Assembly: GCF_001494595.1 (NCBI RefSeq)
Contig: NZ_LN929908.1
Location: forward strand, 2,331,716-2,395,715
Reading direction: 5' to 3'
Length of the DNA: 64,000 nt
DNA from: Mycobacterium sp. M26
GTDB lineage: Bacteria; Actinomycetota; Actinomycetes; Mycobacteriales; Mycobacteriaceae
The position numbers and the translations under genes are program-made. The notes beneath the pieces are model-generated. The model was not told the origin of the DNA. It searched no databases and saw only the letters and a program-made list of their open reading frames with translations. Numbering within the stretch: the stretch's first letter is position 1; each line of letters begins with the position of its first letter. Shown in pieces: positions 42,433-50,677 of this stretch.

Positions 42433-44280
42433 ATGACCCTGTTCGACTTCTTCCAGGCCGAGGAACTGCCCGTCCCGGCGATCACTGCTGACCAGGCGCG
42501 CGAGATCGCCTCGGCGCACTTCGGTGTCGATGCCGAGATCACCCCGCTGGGCAGCCAGCAGGACGCCAACTTCCTGCTCACCGGCGCCGGCGGCGAGCCG
42601 GTCGGCGTGCTCAAGATCGCCAATCCGGCGTTCTCCCGCATCGAGTTGGAGGCCCAGGACGCGGCCGCGGCCTACATCTCCCAGACCGAGCCCGGTGTCC
42701 GGGCAGCCACCAACATCGAGCTGCCCGGCCACCCCCCGATCGCCGAGTTCCGCGCCGAGGACGGCACCGTGCTCTACGGCCGGATCATCGCCTACCTGTC
42801 GGGCGGCACGATGAGCGGCGACCGGTACGTCACCCCGACCCAGGCCGCCGCGCTGGGCACGTTGGCGGGCCGCACCTGCCGGGCGCTGGCCGACTTCGAG
42901 CACCCCGGCGTCGACCGGATCCTGCAATGGGACCTGCGCTATGCCCAGCGGACCGTGGAACTGCTGTCCGGGCACATGACCGACACCGCCCGCCGCGAGG
43001 CCGTCGAGGCCGCCACCGCCACAGCGTGGAACGTTCTCGCCGATCTCGGCGACGACCTTCCGGTCCAGGTGATCCACGGTGATATCACCGACGACAACGT
43101 GGTGTGCGGGACGCTGGCCGACGGCAGGCTGCCCGACGGCATCATCGACCTCGGTGACCTCACCCGGTCCTGGACGGTCGCTGAACTCGCCATCGCCGTC
43201 TCCTCGCTGCTGCGCCACGAGGGCGGGGAGCCGGCGGCGACGCTGCCCGCGATCGCCGCATTCAACGCCGTACGTCCGCTCTCCCCCGCGGAGATCGAGG
43301 CGCTGTGGCCGCTGGTTGTGCTGCGCGCCGCCGTGCTGGTGGTCAGCGGTATCCATCAGGCCAGCATCGACGCGGACAACGAATACGCGACCGGCGCGCT
43401 GGACTTCGAGTGGCGGATTTTCGAACGCGCCATCGAGGTGCCCAACGAGGTGATGACGGCCCTGATCCGCGACCGTCTGGGCATCGCCCACCCACCGGCT
43501 CCGGTAAGCCCGGAGGCACTGCTGATCGACGGCCTGGACGCCGGGTCGGTCGTGCGGCTCGACCTGTCGGTGGACTCCGACGCCGTGGATGCCGGGGCAT
43601 GGCTGAATCCGGCCTTCGAGGCCGATCTCGCCGCTGCCGAACTGGCCCGCGGGGCGGGCGCGGTGATCACCACGTTCGGCCAGCCCCGGGTGAGCAGGTC
43701 GGCGCCGCTGAGCCCCGAGTCACCGGCGACCGTCGGCACCGGACTCGACCTGTGGCCCGGGGCCCCGCTCACCCTCACCTCGCCCTGGGCGGGTGTGGTC
43801 GAATCCGCGACCGGCGACACCGTGGTCGTGACCGGGACGTCCGGTTCGGTGCGGGTGAGCGGTGCGCTCAGCGTCGACCCCGCTTTGCGGACGGGCCAGA
43901 GCGTGGCCGCCGGCGCGGCGCTCGGCGTGGTCGATGGCCATGTCTGGATCCAGTGCCTCACCCACGCCGATGTCGTGGTCCCCGACCTGGTGCGTCCGGA
44001 GTACTCACCAGGCTGGCTGCATCCGGTGTCCGATCCCGCTCCCCTGCTCGGGCTGGAATCCCTGGTCGGATCGGCCGGCGACAGCGAGGCCCTCTGGCAG
44101 CGGCGGGCGGACTCCTTCGCCACCGTGCAGGAGCACTACTGTGCAGGAGCACTACTACCTCAACCCGCCGCAGATCGAGCGCGGCTGGCGCGAGCACATG
44201 CTGGCCACCGACGGCCGCAGCTATCTGGACATGGTGAACAACGTGGCGATCCTGGGCCACGGTCACCCGGTGCTGGCTGA
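42433..44280 (+). CDS. APH-type kinase plus M23-like domain, first part of a frameshifted fusion gene
   Basis: A 615-residue frame. Residues 1-340 are an aminoglycoside-phosphotransferase-like kinase (VIHGDITDDNVV with Asp base and Asn; IIDLGD for Mg). Residues about 430-540 look like an M23/biotinyl-fold module (SPWAGVVESATGDTVVV). At 44141 a 16-bp tandem duplication shifts the frame; the last 46 residues are out of frame. Without one copy the frame continues into the aminotransferase to give about 976 residues, a known actinobacterial kinase-M23-aminotransferase architecture. By analogy to hydroxylysine kinase/phospholyase pairs it may phosphorylate an amino alcohol whose phosphate is then eliminated; this is inference. 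Confidence 0.8.
   Translation: MTLFDFFQAEELPVPAITADQAREIASAHFGVDAEITPLGSQQDANFLLTGAGGEPVGVLKIANPAFSRIELEAQDAAAAYISQTEPGVRAATNIELPGHPPIAEFRAEDGTVLYGRIIAYLSGGTMSGDRYVTPTQAAALGTLAGRTCRALADFEHPGVDRILQWDLRYAQRTVELLSGHMTDTARREAVEAATATAWNVLADLGDDLPVQVIHGDITDDNVVCGTLADGRLPDGIIDLGDLTRSWTVAELAIAVSSLLRHEGGEPAATLPAIAAFNAVRPLSPAEIEALWPLVVLRAAVLVVSGIHQASIDADNEYATGALDFEWRIFERAIEVPNEVMTALIRDRLGIAHPPAPVSPEALLIDGLDAGSVVRLDLSVDSDAVDAGAWLNPAFEADLAAAELARGAGAVITTFGQPRVSRSAPLSPESPATVGTGLDLWPGAPLTLTSPWAGVVESATGDTVVVTGTSGSVRVSGALSVDPALRTGQSVAAGAALGVVDGHVWIQCLTHADVVVPDLVRPEYSPGWLHPVSDPAPLLGLESLVGSAGDSEALWQRRADSFATVQEHYCAGALLPQPAADRARLARAHAGHRRPQLSGHGEQRGDPGPRSPGAG
44125..44156 (+). repeat. Tandem 16-bp duplication causing a +1 frameshift
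   Basis: GTGCAGGAGCACTACT occurs at 44125-44140 and again, without gap, at 44141-44156. Removing one copy restores a continuous frame (...ATVQEHYYLNPP...). The second copy begins with GTG in the aminotransferase frame, and AGGAG in the first copy (44129-44133) lies seven bases before it, so the duplication also creates a ribosome-binding site and start. Confidence 0.9.
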
Positions 44281-45379
44281 TGCCGTCGCCCGCCAGTGGC
44301 GCCGGCTCAACACCAACTCGCGGTTCAACTACGGCGCCGTGGTCGAACTCTCGGAGCGGCTGGCGGCAACTCTGCCCGACCCCCTGGACACCGTGTTCCT
44401 GGTCAACTCGGGCTCGGAAGCCGGCGACCTGGCGCTGCGGCTGGCGATGGCCAACACCGGCAGGCATGACATCGTCGCGGTAGCCGAGGCCTACCACGGC
44501 TGGACCTACGCCACCGACGCGGTGTCCACGTCGGTGGCCGACAACCCGAACGCGCTGGAGACCCGCCCATCCTGGGTGCACACCGTGCCATCGCCGAACG
44601 CCTACCGGGGCGACTACCGCGGCCGCGACGCCGCACGGTACGCGCCGGAAGCGGTGGAGATCATCGAAAAGCTTGCTGCGCAAGGACATCCGCCGGCGGC
44701 GTTCATCTGTGAGCCGTTCTACGGCAACGCCGGCGGGATGGCCTTGCCGGACGGTTATCTGCGGGCGGTCTACGGCGCCATCCGGGCGGCCGGCGGTCTG
44801 GCGATCGCCGACGAGGTGCAGGTCGGCTACGGCCGCACCGGCCGCTGGTTCTGGGCGTTCCAGCAGCAGGAGGTCGTGCCCGACATCGTCACCGTGGCCA
44901 AGGCGATGGGCAACGGCCAGCCGCTCGGCGCGGTGATCACCACCCGGGCGATCGCCGACAAGTACCGCACCCAGGGGTACTTCTTCTCCTCGGCGGGCGG
45001 AAGCCCGGTGTCGTGCGTGGTCGGGCTGACCGTTCTGGACATGATCGAGAAGGAAGGCCTGCAGGAGAACGCGCTGAGCGTCGGCGACCACCTGCGGGCC
45101 CGTATCGAGGCCATGGCCGACCGGCATCCGCTGATCGGCACCGTGCACGGCAGCGGCCTCTACATGGGTATCGAACTGGTCCGCGATCGCACCACGCTGG
45201 AGCCGGCCGCCGAGGAGACCGCCGCCATCTGCGAGCGGATGCGTGAACTCGGGGTGATCGTGCAGCCCACGGGTGACCGGCAGAACGTGCTCAAGGTCAA
45301 GCCGCCGATGTGCATCACCCGCGAGTCGGCGGACTTCTTCGTCGACATGCTCGACCGGGTCTTCAGCACCGGCTTCTGA
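44141..45379 (+). CDS. Class III PLP-dependent aminotransferase/phospho-lyase, second part of the frameshifted fusion
   Basis: A 412-residue fold-type I PLP enzyme if started at GTG 44141. Motifs: VNSGSEAGDLALRLA for the phosphate pocket, IADEVQVGYGRTG with the pyridine-binding Asp, and VAKAMGNGQPLGAV with the Schiff-base Lys. It resembles the AGXT2L/PHYKPL ammoniophospholyase branch, often fused to an APH kinase in bacteria. The GTG and AGGAG arise from the 16-bp duplication and would allow separate translation, with the upstream frame terminating 139 bp further on. Its 3' end overlaps the MBL hydrolase gene by 17 bp. Confidence 0.82.
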   Translation: MQEHYYLNPPQIERGWREHMLATDGRSYLDMVNNVAILGHGHPVLADAVARQWRRLNTNSRFNYGAVVELSERLAATLPDPLDTVFLVNSGSEAGDLALRLAMANTGRHDIVAVAEAYHGWTYATDAVSTSVADNPNALETRPSWVHTVPSPNAYRGDYRGRDAARYAPEAVEIIEKLAAQGHPPAAFICEPFYGNAGGMALPDGYLRAVYGAIRAAGGLAIADEVQVGYGRTGRWFWAFQQQEVVPDIVTVAKAMGNGQPLGAVITTRAIADKYRTQGYFFSSAGGSPVSCVVGLTVLDMIEKEGLQENALSVGDHLRARIEAMADRHPLIGTVHGSGLYMGIELVRDRTTLEPAAEETAAICERMRELGVIVQPTGDRQNVLKVKPPMCITRESADFFVDMLDRVFSTGF

Positions 45380-46067
45380 GCCAGTCCCGCTGCCGTCGCA
45401 CGAACGCGGCGTCGACGGCCGCGCCGTGGCCCGGGATGTAGACCGCATCCGGGCCACCCAGCCCCAGCACGTGGTCCAGGGTGGCGACCCACGCGGCGAC
45501 GTCGGACTCGGCGTTGACGGCCGGATCCGCCGATTCCTCGACGAGGTCACCGCAGAAGACCACGGTGGGGTCGTCTGCGGTGATCGGCGGGACGACCACG
45601 ACCAGGTCGTGGTCGGTGTGGCCGGGCCCGGGATGTTCGACGTGCACGGTCCGGTCGCCGAGGTTTAGGTCTGCGTCGGTGATGACGTGGTCGGGGGTCC
45701 GCGCCACGGCGATGGCCCGGTCCAGTTCAGCCGGGTCGGCGTCGTACTGCAGGGCATGTGCGCGAACCTCGGCAAGTCCGGTGCTCAGCGCGCGTGCCAC
45801 CGCCGCAGGGGCGTAGCTGGTGGCACCGGCGAAACCGGGTGCGCCCAGGATGTGATCGAAGTGGTGGTGGGTCATCACCAGCTGCGTCACGGCCCCGCCG
45901 GTGATCTCGGCGATATCGGAAACCAGCTGCTCTGCTTCCAAAAGCGTTGTGCCGCAATCAATGAGGACAATGCCGTCGCGACCCTGTACCACACCGACCG
46001 TCACGTCGAGGTACGGTAACCGGCACCGGTGGACGCCGCGCGCCGGCGATTCCCAGTCATAGAACAT
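45363..46067 (-). CDS. MBL-fold metallo-hydrolase
   Basis: A 234-residue metallo-beta-lactamase-fold hydrolase. The dinuclear metal motif is THHHFDH (HxHxDH), with further ligands in PGPGHTDHD, FCGDLV and PGHG near the C-terminus. LIDCG starts the domain. The substrate is not evident; family members hydrolyse thioesters, lactones or phosphodiesters. The ATG at 46067 is divergent from the glycosyltransferase operon, 189 bp away. It converges with the aminotransferase gene. Confidence 0.85.
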   Translation of the reverse strand: MFYDWESPARGVHRCRLPYLDVTVGVVQGRDGIVLIDCGTTLLEAEQLVSDIAEITGGAVTQLVMTHHHFDHILGAPGFAGATSYAPAAVARALSTGLAEVRAHALQYDADPAELDRAIAVARTPDHVITDADLNLGDRTVHVEHPGPGHTDHDLVVVVPPITADDPTVVFCGDLVEESADPAVNAESDVAAWVATLDHVLGLGGPDAVYIPGHGAAVDAAFVRRQRDWLRSRC

Positions 46068-46113
46068 GCGGCTGAAACTAGTCGCTGGCGGGGCCCTGCG
46101 CGCGGGACTTACG

Positions 46114-46160
46114 TTGCAACATGTAGCTAATCGAATTATAGTCCAGACACATGTCCAGAC
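46114..46160 (+). promoter_or_regulatory. Promoter of the glycosyltransferase operon with TetR-type operator
   Basis: TTGCAA (46114-46119), 17 bp, then TATAGT (46137-46142) form a good SigA-like promoter. GTCCAGACACATGTCCAGAC (46141-46160) overlaps the last two -10 bases and the start point. The same 20-bp element (18 of 20 matches, inverted) lies at 50056-50075 at exactly the same offset from the TetR gene's -10. A half-like GATGTCCGGA at 46172-46181 follows. The 5' leader is about 105 nt. Confidence 0.7.
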
Positions 46161-46256
46161 AGCTCGCTACCGATGTCCGGATACCTCAACGATGACACAT
46201 GCGAGCCTGACGGGTAACCCGGCCGCGTCGATCACGGACAGTTCAGGAGCGTGACC

Positions 46257-47528
46257 ATGCGAATTGCGTTGCTGTCCTATCGCAGCAAGACACACTGCGG
46301 TGGGCAGGGCGTCTACGTCCGTCACCTGAGCCAGGGACTCGTTGAGCTGGGCCATCAGGTCGAGGTGTTCTCCGGCCAGCCCTACCCGGAGATCCTCGAT
46401 CCCCGGGTCCGCCTGACCGAGGTCCCCAGCCTGGACCTCTACCGCGAGCCCGATCCCTTCCGGGTGCCCCGGCCCAGCGAGATCCGGGACCGCATCGACG
46501 TGCTCGAACTGGCCACGATGTGGACCTCCGGGTTCCCCGAGCCCCGCACCTTCAGCCTGCGGGCGGCCCGCCTGCTCGCCGCGCGCCGCGGTGATTTCGA
46601 TGTGGTGCACGACAATCAGTGCCTGGGCACCGGACTGCTCAAGATCGCCGCCGGTGGTCTTCCCGTCGTGGCCACCGTGCACCACCCCATCACGCGCGAC
46701 CGGGTGCTCGACCTGGCCGCCGCCAAATGGTGGCGAAAGCCGTTGGTGCACAGGTGGTATGGCTTCGCCGAAATGCAGAAGAAGGTGGCTCGCCGGATCC
46801 CCGATCTGCTGACGGTGTCATCGTCGTCGGCCACCGACATCGCCGACGATTTCGGGGTCGACCCCAATCAGCTCAAGGTGGTCCCGCTGGGCGTGGACAC
46901 CGATCTGTTCAAGCCCCGTGACACCCCTCGGGTGCCCGGGCGGATCATCGCCATCTCGAGTGCCGACCGGCCACTCAAGGGCATCGGGCACCTGTTGCAC
47001 GCGGTGGCCCGGCTGCGCGCCGAGCACGATATCGAGCTGCAGTTGGTCGCCAAGCTGGAGCCCAACGGGCCCACTGAGAAGCTGCTCGCCGAGCTGGGCA
47101 TCTCCGATATCGTGCACACCTCCAGCGGCCTGAGCGACGCCGAGCTCGCCGAGCTGTTCGCCTCCGCGGAGATCGCCTGCATCCCCTCCCTCTACGAGGG
47201 GTTCTCCCTGCCCGCCGTCGAGGCGATGGCCAGCGGGACGCCGATCGTCGCCAGCCGCGCCGGTGCGCTGCCCGAGGTCCTCGGACCCGACGGCGAGTGC
47301 GCCGACCTGGTCACCCCCGGTGACGTCGGCGAGCTGACCTTCGCCCTGGACCGGCTGCTGGCGTCGCCGGAGCGCAGGCAGTGGCTGGGTACCGCGGGTC
47401 GCCGCCGCGCACTCGACGTGTTCAGCTGGGAGTCGGTGGCGGCCCAGACCGTCCGGGTCTACGAACAAGCGATCGCCCGCACCGGCCGGGTCCGCTCCGA
47501 TATCGAGGTGGTCGACGAACCATGCTGA
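46257..47528 (+). CDS. GT4 family glycosyltransferase
   Basis: A 423-residue GT-B glycosyltransferase. The acceptor-side start is MRIALLSYRSKTHCGGQGVYV (glycine-rich loop GGQGVYV); the donor-side EX7E motif is PSLYEGFSLPAVEAMASGTP. It would add a sugar from a nucleotide-sugar to a lipid or small molecule in the cytosol. ATG 46257 is preferred over GTG 46251 because AGGAG (46245-46249) is seven bases upstream. It is the first gene of a three-gene unit, each overlapping the next (7 and 17 bp). The product is unknown. Confidence 0.87.
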   Translation: MRIALLSYRSKTHCGGQGVYVRHLSQGLVELGHQVEVFSGQPYPEILDPRVRLTEVPSLDLYREPDPFRVPRPSEIRDRIDVLELATMWTSGFPEPRTFSLRAARLLAARRGDFDVVHDNQCLGTGLLKIAAGGLPVVATVHHPITRDRVLDLAAAKWWRKPLVHRWYGFAEMQKKVARRIPDLLTVSSSSATDIADDFGVDPNQLKVVPLGVDTDLFKPRDTPRVPGRIIAISSADRPLKGIGHLLHAVARLRAEHDIELQLVAKLEPNGPTEKLLAELGISDIVHTSSGLSDAELAELFASAEIACIPSLYEGFSLPAVEAMASGTPIVASRAGALPEVLGPDGECADLVTPGDVGELTFALDRLLASPERRQWLGTAGRRRALDVFSWESVAAQTVRVYEQAIARTGRVRSDIEVVDEPC

Positions 47529-48253
47529 CGGTGGATTACGACCGGCTCGGTGTCGGTCCGGGACGCAAGGTCATCGACGTCGGCTGCGGCGCCGGCCGGC
47601 ACAGCTTCGAGGCCTATCGCCGCGGCGCGAACGTGATCGCGTTCGATCAGGACGCCGAGGAACTGGCCAACGTCGACACCATCCTGCAGGCGATGGGTCA
47701 GGCCGGTGAAGCGCCCGCATCCGCCAAGGCTCAGGTGGTGGTCGGTGACGCGCTGGCCCTGCCCTATCCCGACGGCAGTTTCGACACGGTGATCGCCTCG
47801 GAGATCCTCGAACACATCCCCAACGACGATGCCGCGATCTCGGAGCTGATCCGCGTGCTGCGGCCCGGCGGCACGCTGGCCGTCACGGTGCCGCGGTGGT
47901 TGCCTGAGAAGATCTGCTGGCTGCTCTCCGACGAGTACCACGCCAACGAGGGCGGCCACATCCGGATCTACAAGGCCGACGAGTTGCGCGACAAGCTCAC
48001 TCGCGGTGGCCTCACCTTCACCCACGCCCACCACGCGCACGCGCTTCATTCACCGTTCTGGTGGCTCAAATGCGCTGTGGGCGTGGACAAGCCGGAACAC
48101 CCGGCGGTCAAGGCCTATCACAAGCTGCTGGTGTGGGACATGATGTCGCGGCCCGCAGTGACGCGGGTGGCCGAGTCCGCACTCAATCCCCTGGTGGGCA
48201 AGAGTGTCGCGCTCTACTTCGAGAAGCCGGTCACCGATGGCGCGGCGACCTGA
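47522..48253 (+). CDS. Class I SAM-dependent methyltransferase
   Basis: A 243-residue methyltransferase_11-type enzyme: SAM motif I VIDVGCGAGRHSFEA, acidic post-I IAFDQDAEE, motif II FDTVIASEILEHI and motif III LRPGGTLAVTVPRW. The C-terminal half is longer than the minimal fold and has aromatic residues (PFWWLK) that could bind a lipid. ATG 47522 overlaps the glycosyltransferase end by seven bases. Probably methylates the glycoside made by the preceding enzyme; inference from the operon. Confidence 0.85.
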   Translation: MLTVDYDRLGVGPGRKVIDVGCGAGRHSFEAYRRGANVIAFDQDAEELANVDTILQAMGQAGEAPASAKAQVVVGDALALPYPDGSFDTVIASEILEHIPNDDAAISELIRVLRPGGTLAVTVPRWLPEKICWLLSDEYHANEGGHIRIYKADELRDKLTRGGLTFTHAHHAHALHSPFWWLKCAVGVDKPEHPAVKAYHKLLVWDMMSRPAVTRVAESALNPLVGKSVALYFEKPVTDGAAT

Positions 48254-49313
48254 CCTCGACGGTGTGCCCGGCATAGCCGGGGTCCTCACTCCGCAACAGT
48301 GCCGGCAGACGGCGGAATCGATTGCCGCCGTGCAGCAGCGGTCCGGCGAGATTCCCTGGTCGGATACCGGGCACACCGATGTCTGGGATCACGTGGAGTG
48401 CGCCATGGCACTGACCGTGGCCGGACTGACCGAGCAGGCCCGGGCCGCCTACGACTGGTGCCGTCGCGAGCAACGTGCCGATGGGTCCTGGCCCATCCAG
48501 TACCGCCGCGGTGTCATCGAGGATGCCAACAGCGACAGCAACTTCTGCGCGTACATCGCCACCGGGGTGTGGCATCACGTGCTCGTCACCGGTGACCGCC
48601 GGTTCGGTGAGCTGATGTGGCCGACGGTGCGCGCGGCCATCGACTTCGTCCTGGAACTGCAGGCCGGCACCGGTGAGATTTATTGGGCGAAAAGCCCTTC
48701 CGGTGTACTGCCGGAAGCATTGTTGACCGGATGCGCCAGCGTCTACCACTCGATCCGGTGCGCACTGGCGCTGGCCGACTTTGTGGACGACCCGCAGCCC
48801 GAGTGGGAGGTCGCCCTGGGCCGCCTCGGCCACGCGATCAGCGAGCACCCTGACTCGTTCACCGAGAAGCCGCACCACTCGATGGATTGGTACTACCCGA
48901 TCCTGGGCGGGGCGATGCGCGGTGCGGTGGCCAACGCCCGCATCGCCGAGCGCTGGGATGAATTCGTTGTCGACGGGCTGGGCATCCGGTGCGTCAACGA
49001 CCGCCCGTGGGTCACCGGCGCCGAAACCTGCGAACTGGTGCTGGCACTGGACGCGATGGGCGAACGCCACCACGCGCTGACCCAGTTCACCGCCATGCAG
49101 CACCTGCGGGAGGCCGACGGCTCCTACTGGACGGGACTGGTGTTCTCCGACGGCAAGCGCTGGCCGGTCGAGCGGACCACGTGGACCGGTGCGGCGGTGA
49201 TCCTGGCAGCCGACGCCCTCTCGGCCACCACCGGCGGCAGCGGCATCTTCCGCGCCGCCGAACTGCCCCGCGGACTGGAGGGCGACTACGACTGTGAATG
49301 CGTCAGGCGCTGA
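48237..49313 (+). CDS. Prenyltransferase/terpene-cyclase-like alpha-toroid protein
   Basis: A 358-residue protein composed of repeating helical hairpins with a QW-like motif QRADGSW and WDHVECAMAL, plus DGSYWTGLVFSDGKRWP near the end. It is often annotated as prenyltransferase or squalene-cyclase-like, but there is no DxDD motif visible, so cyclase chemistry is doubtful; a six-hairpin glycosidase-like role is also possible. It overlaps the methyltransferase end by 17 bp and converges with a second methyltransferase gene (11-bp overlap). Confidence 0.65.
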   Translation: MARRPDLDGVPGIAGVLTPQQCRQTAESIAAVQQRSGEIPWSDTGHTDVWDHVECAMALTVAGLTEQARAAYDWCRREQRADGSWPIQYRRGVIEDANSDSNFCAYIATGVWHHVLVTGDRRFGELMWPTVRAAIDFVLELQAGTGEIYWAKSPSGVLPEALLTGCASVYHSIRCALALADFVDDPQPEWEVALGRLGHAISEHPDSFTEKPHHSMDWYYPILGGAMRGAVANARIAERWDEFVVDGLGIRCVNDRPWVTGAETCELVLALDAMGERHHALTQFTAMQHLREADGSYWTGLVFSDGKRWPVERTTWTGAAVILAADALSATTGGSGIFRAAELPRGLEGDYDCECVRR

Positions 49314-49983
49314 GCGGGTCCTCGCCGGCGGCTCCCGCGGTGCGCTCCAGAACCCGCAGCGAACCCATCGCGCTCGCCTCGGTGAAATGCCCGGATTCCA
49401 GTGCGCGGCAATAGATGTTGTACGGAGGCCGGCCGCCATCACGCGGATCCGGGAACACGTCGTGGATGACCAGCGTGCCGCCCGGCGCCACCCACCGAGC
49501 CCACCCTTCGAGATCCTGCTGCGCGGCGGTTTCACTGTGCCCGCCGTCGATGAACAGCAGTTGCAGCGGGGTGCGCCAGCCGCGGGCAACCACGGTCGAC
49601 TTGCCGACCACGGCGACAATGGTGTCGTCGAGGCCCGCCGCGTCCAGCGTCCGGCGGAACATCGGCAGCGTGTCAAAGCGTCCACTCACCGGATCGACCA
49701 TCGAGGTGTCGTGGAACTCCCAGCCCGGCTGGTGCTCCTCGGATCCGTGATGGTGATCGATCGTGTAGAGCACGCTGCCCGTCTCCGCGGCGGCTGCACC
49801 CAGCAGAACCGTGGACTTGCCGCAGTACGTGCCGATCTCGACGGCGACCCCATGGTCCAGGAAGCGGATCGCCGCGTCGTACAGCGCCCGCCCCTCGTCA
49901 GCAGGCATGAAGCCGATCACCTCGTCGGCAAGATCGAACAGTCGGGAAGTTTGCGCGGCAAGGGTGCTGTCGGTACGGCTCAT
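49303..49983 (-). CDS. SAM-dependent methyltransferase (Methyltransf_24 type)
   Basis: A 226-residue methyltransferase with motif I VEIGTYCGKSTVLLGAAA, the acidic LYTIDHHHGSEEHQPGWEF segment seen in Methyltransf_24 enzymes, and IDGGHSETAAQQDLEGW with WVAPGGTLVIHDVF. O-methylation of a sugar or hydroxyl is typical. It is on the opposite strand but in the same locus as the glycosyltransferase operon, and its start is 82 bp from the TetR gene, so the operator at 50056-50075 may affect it too. Confidence 0.8.
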   Translation of the reverse strand: MSRTDSTLAAQTSRLFDLADEVIGFMPADEGRALYDAAIRFLDHGVAVEIGTYCGKSTVLLGAAAAETGSVLYTIDHHHGSEEHQPGWEFHDTSMVDPVSGRFDTLPMFRRTLDAAGLDDTIVAVVGKSTVVARGWRTPLQLLFIDGGHSETAAQQDLEGWARWVAPGGTLVIHDVFPDPRDGGRPPYNIYCRALESGHFTEASAMGSLRVLERTAGAAGEDPLSA

Positions 49984-50028
49984 GCTTCGAACCTAGCCTG
50001 TCGCCGTGCCTGATGGCCAGCGCGCATC

Positions 50029-50075
50029 TTGTCCGCCGGTAGTCGTTGTAGTAGCGTCCGGACATGTGTCTGAAC
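50029..50075 (+). promoter_or_regulatory. Leaderless promoter and operator of the TetR gene
   Basis: TTGTCC (50029-50034), 17 bp, then TAGCGT (50052-50057) place the start point at about 50064-50066, where the GTG start codon lies, so the mRNA is probably leaderless. The operator (minus strand GTTCAGACACATGTCCGGAC, 50056-50075) begins at the fifth base of the -10, as at 46141. Confidence 0.65.
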
Positions 50076-50638
50076 CGGTAGCTCGCGAGGCGACGCGACG
50101 CCGGTTGACAGCGAAACAGGCTGCCACCGTGGAGCGCCTCGGCCGGGCCGCGGTCGACGTACTCAGCCGTGAGGGTTTCGCCGGTCTGACGATCCGGATG
50201 GTCGCGGCCGAGGCGGGAGTCGGCGCGGCCACCGCTTACACCTACTTCTCGTCTAAGGAGCACCTGGTCGCCGAAGTGTTCTGGCGACGGCTGGCCTCCA
50301 CGCCGGCTCCCCCGTTCGACTCCGCCGACACGACCGACCGCGTCGTGACAGTACTGCGCAATATCGCGCTGCTGGTGGCCGACGAGCCCGAACTGGCCGG
50401 TGCGGTCACCACCGCGCTGCTGGGCAGAGACCCCGACGTCGAACACCTTCGCTTCCGCATCGGCCGCGAGATTCACGAGCGACTGTGCTCAGCGCTTGGC
50501 GCACAAGCGGATTCGGCGATCATCGAGTCACTCGAGCAGTTGTATGCCGGTGCGCTCGTCCGCGCCGGGATGGGGTACGCCTCCTACACCGAGATCGCTG
50601 CCAAACTGGAGCGATCCGCCCGGCTGCTGCTGGCCTGA
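50066..50638 (+). CDS. TetR family regulator of the glycosyltransferase locus
   Basis: A 190-residue TetR protein with HTH GLTIRMVAAEAGVGAATAYTYF followed by SSKEHLVAEVFWRR (given as GLTIRMVAAEAGVG and TAYTYFSSKEHL). The C-terminal ligand domain is helical with no family signature I can name. GTG 50066 is chosen because a promoter ends right before it and no ribosome-binding site is present; a GTG at 50006 would put the promoter in the gene. A 20-bp operator overlaps its own promoter and recurs at 46141-46160, so it likely represses itself and the glycosyltransferase operon. Confidence 0.82.
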   Translation: MSEPVAREATRRRLTAKQAATVERLGRAAVDVLSREGFAGLTIRMVAAEAGVGAATAYTYFSSKEHLVAEVFWRRLASTPAPPFDSADTTDRVVTVLRNIALLVADEPELAGAVTTALLGRDPDVEHLRFRIGREIHERLCSALGAQADSAIIESLEQLYAGALVRAGMGYASYTEIAAKLERSARLLLA

Positions 50639-50677
50639 ACCGGTTTCGGCCGGCCGTCGGCCGGGCATGCCATCGAG

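Noticed and set aside
48237..49313. True squalene-hopene cyclase
   Set aside because: Only about half the family length and no DxDD motif; kept as an alpha-toroid protein of unknown role.
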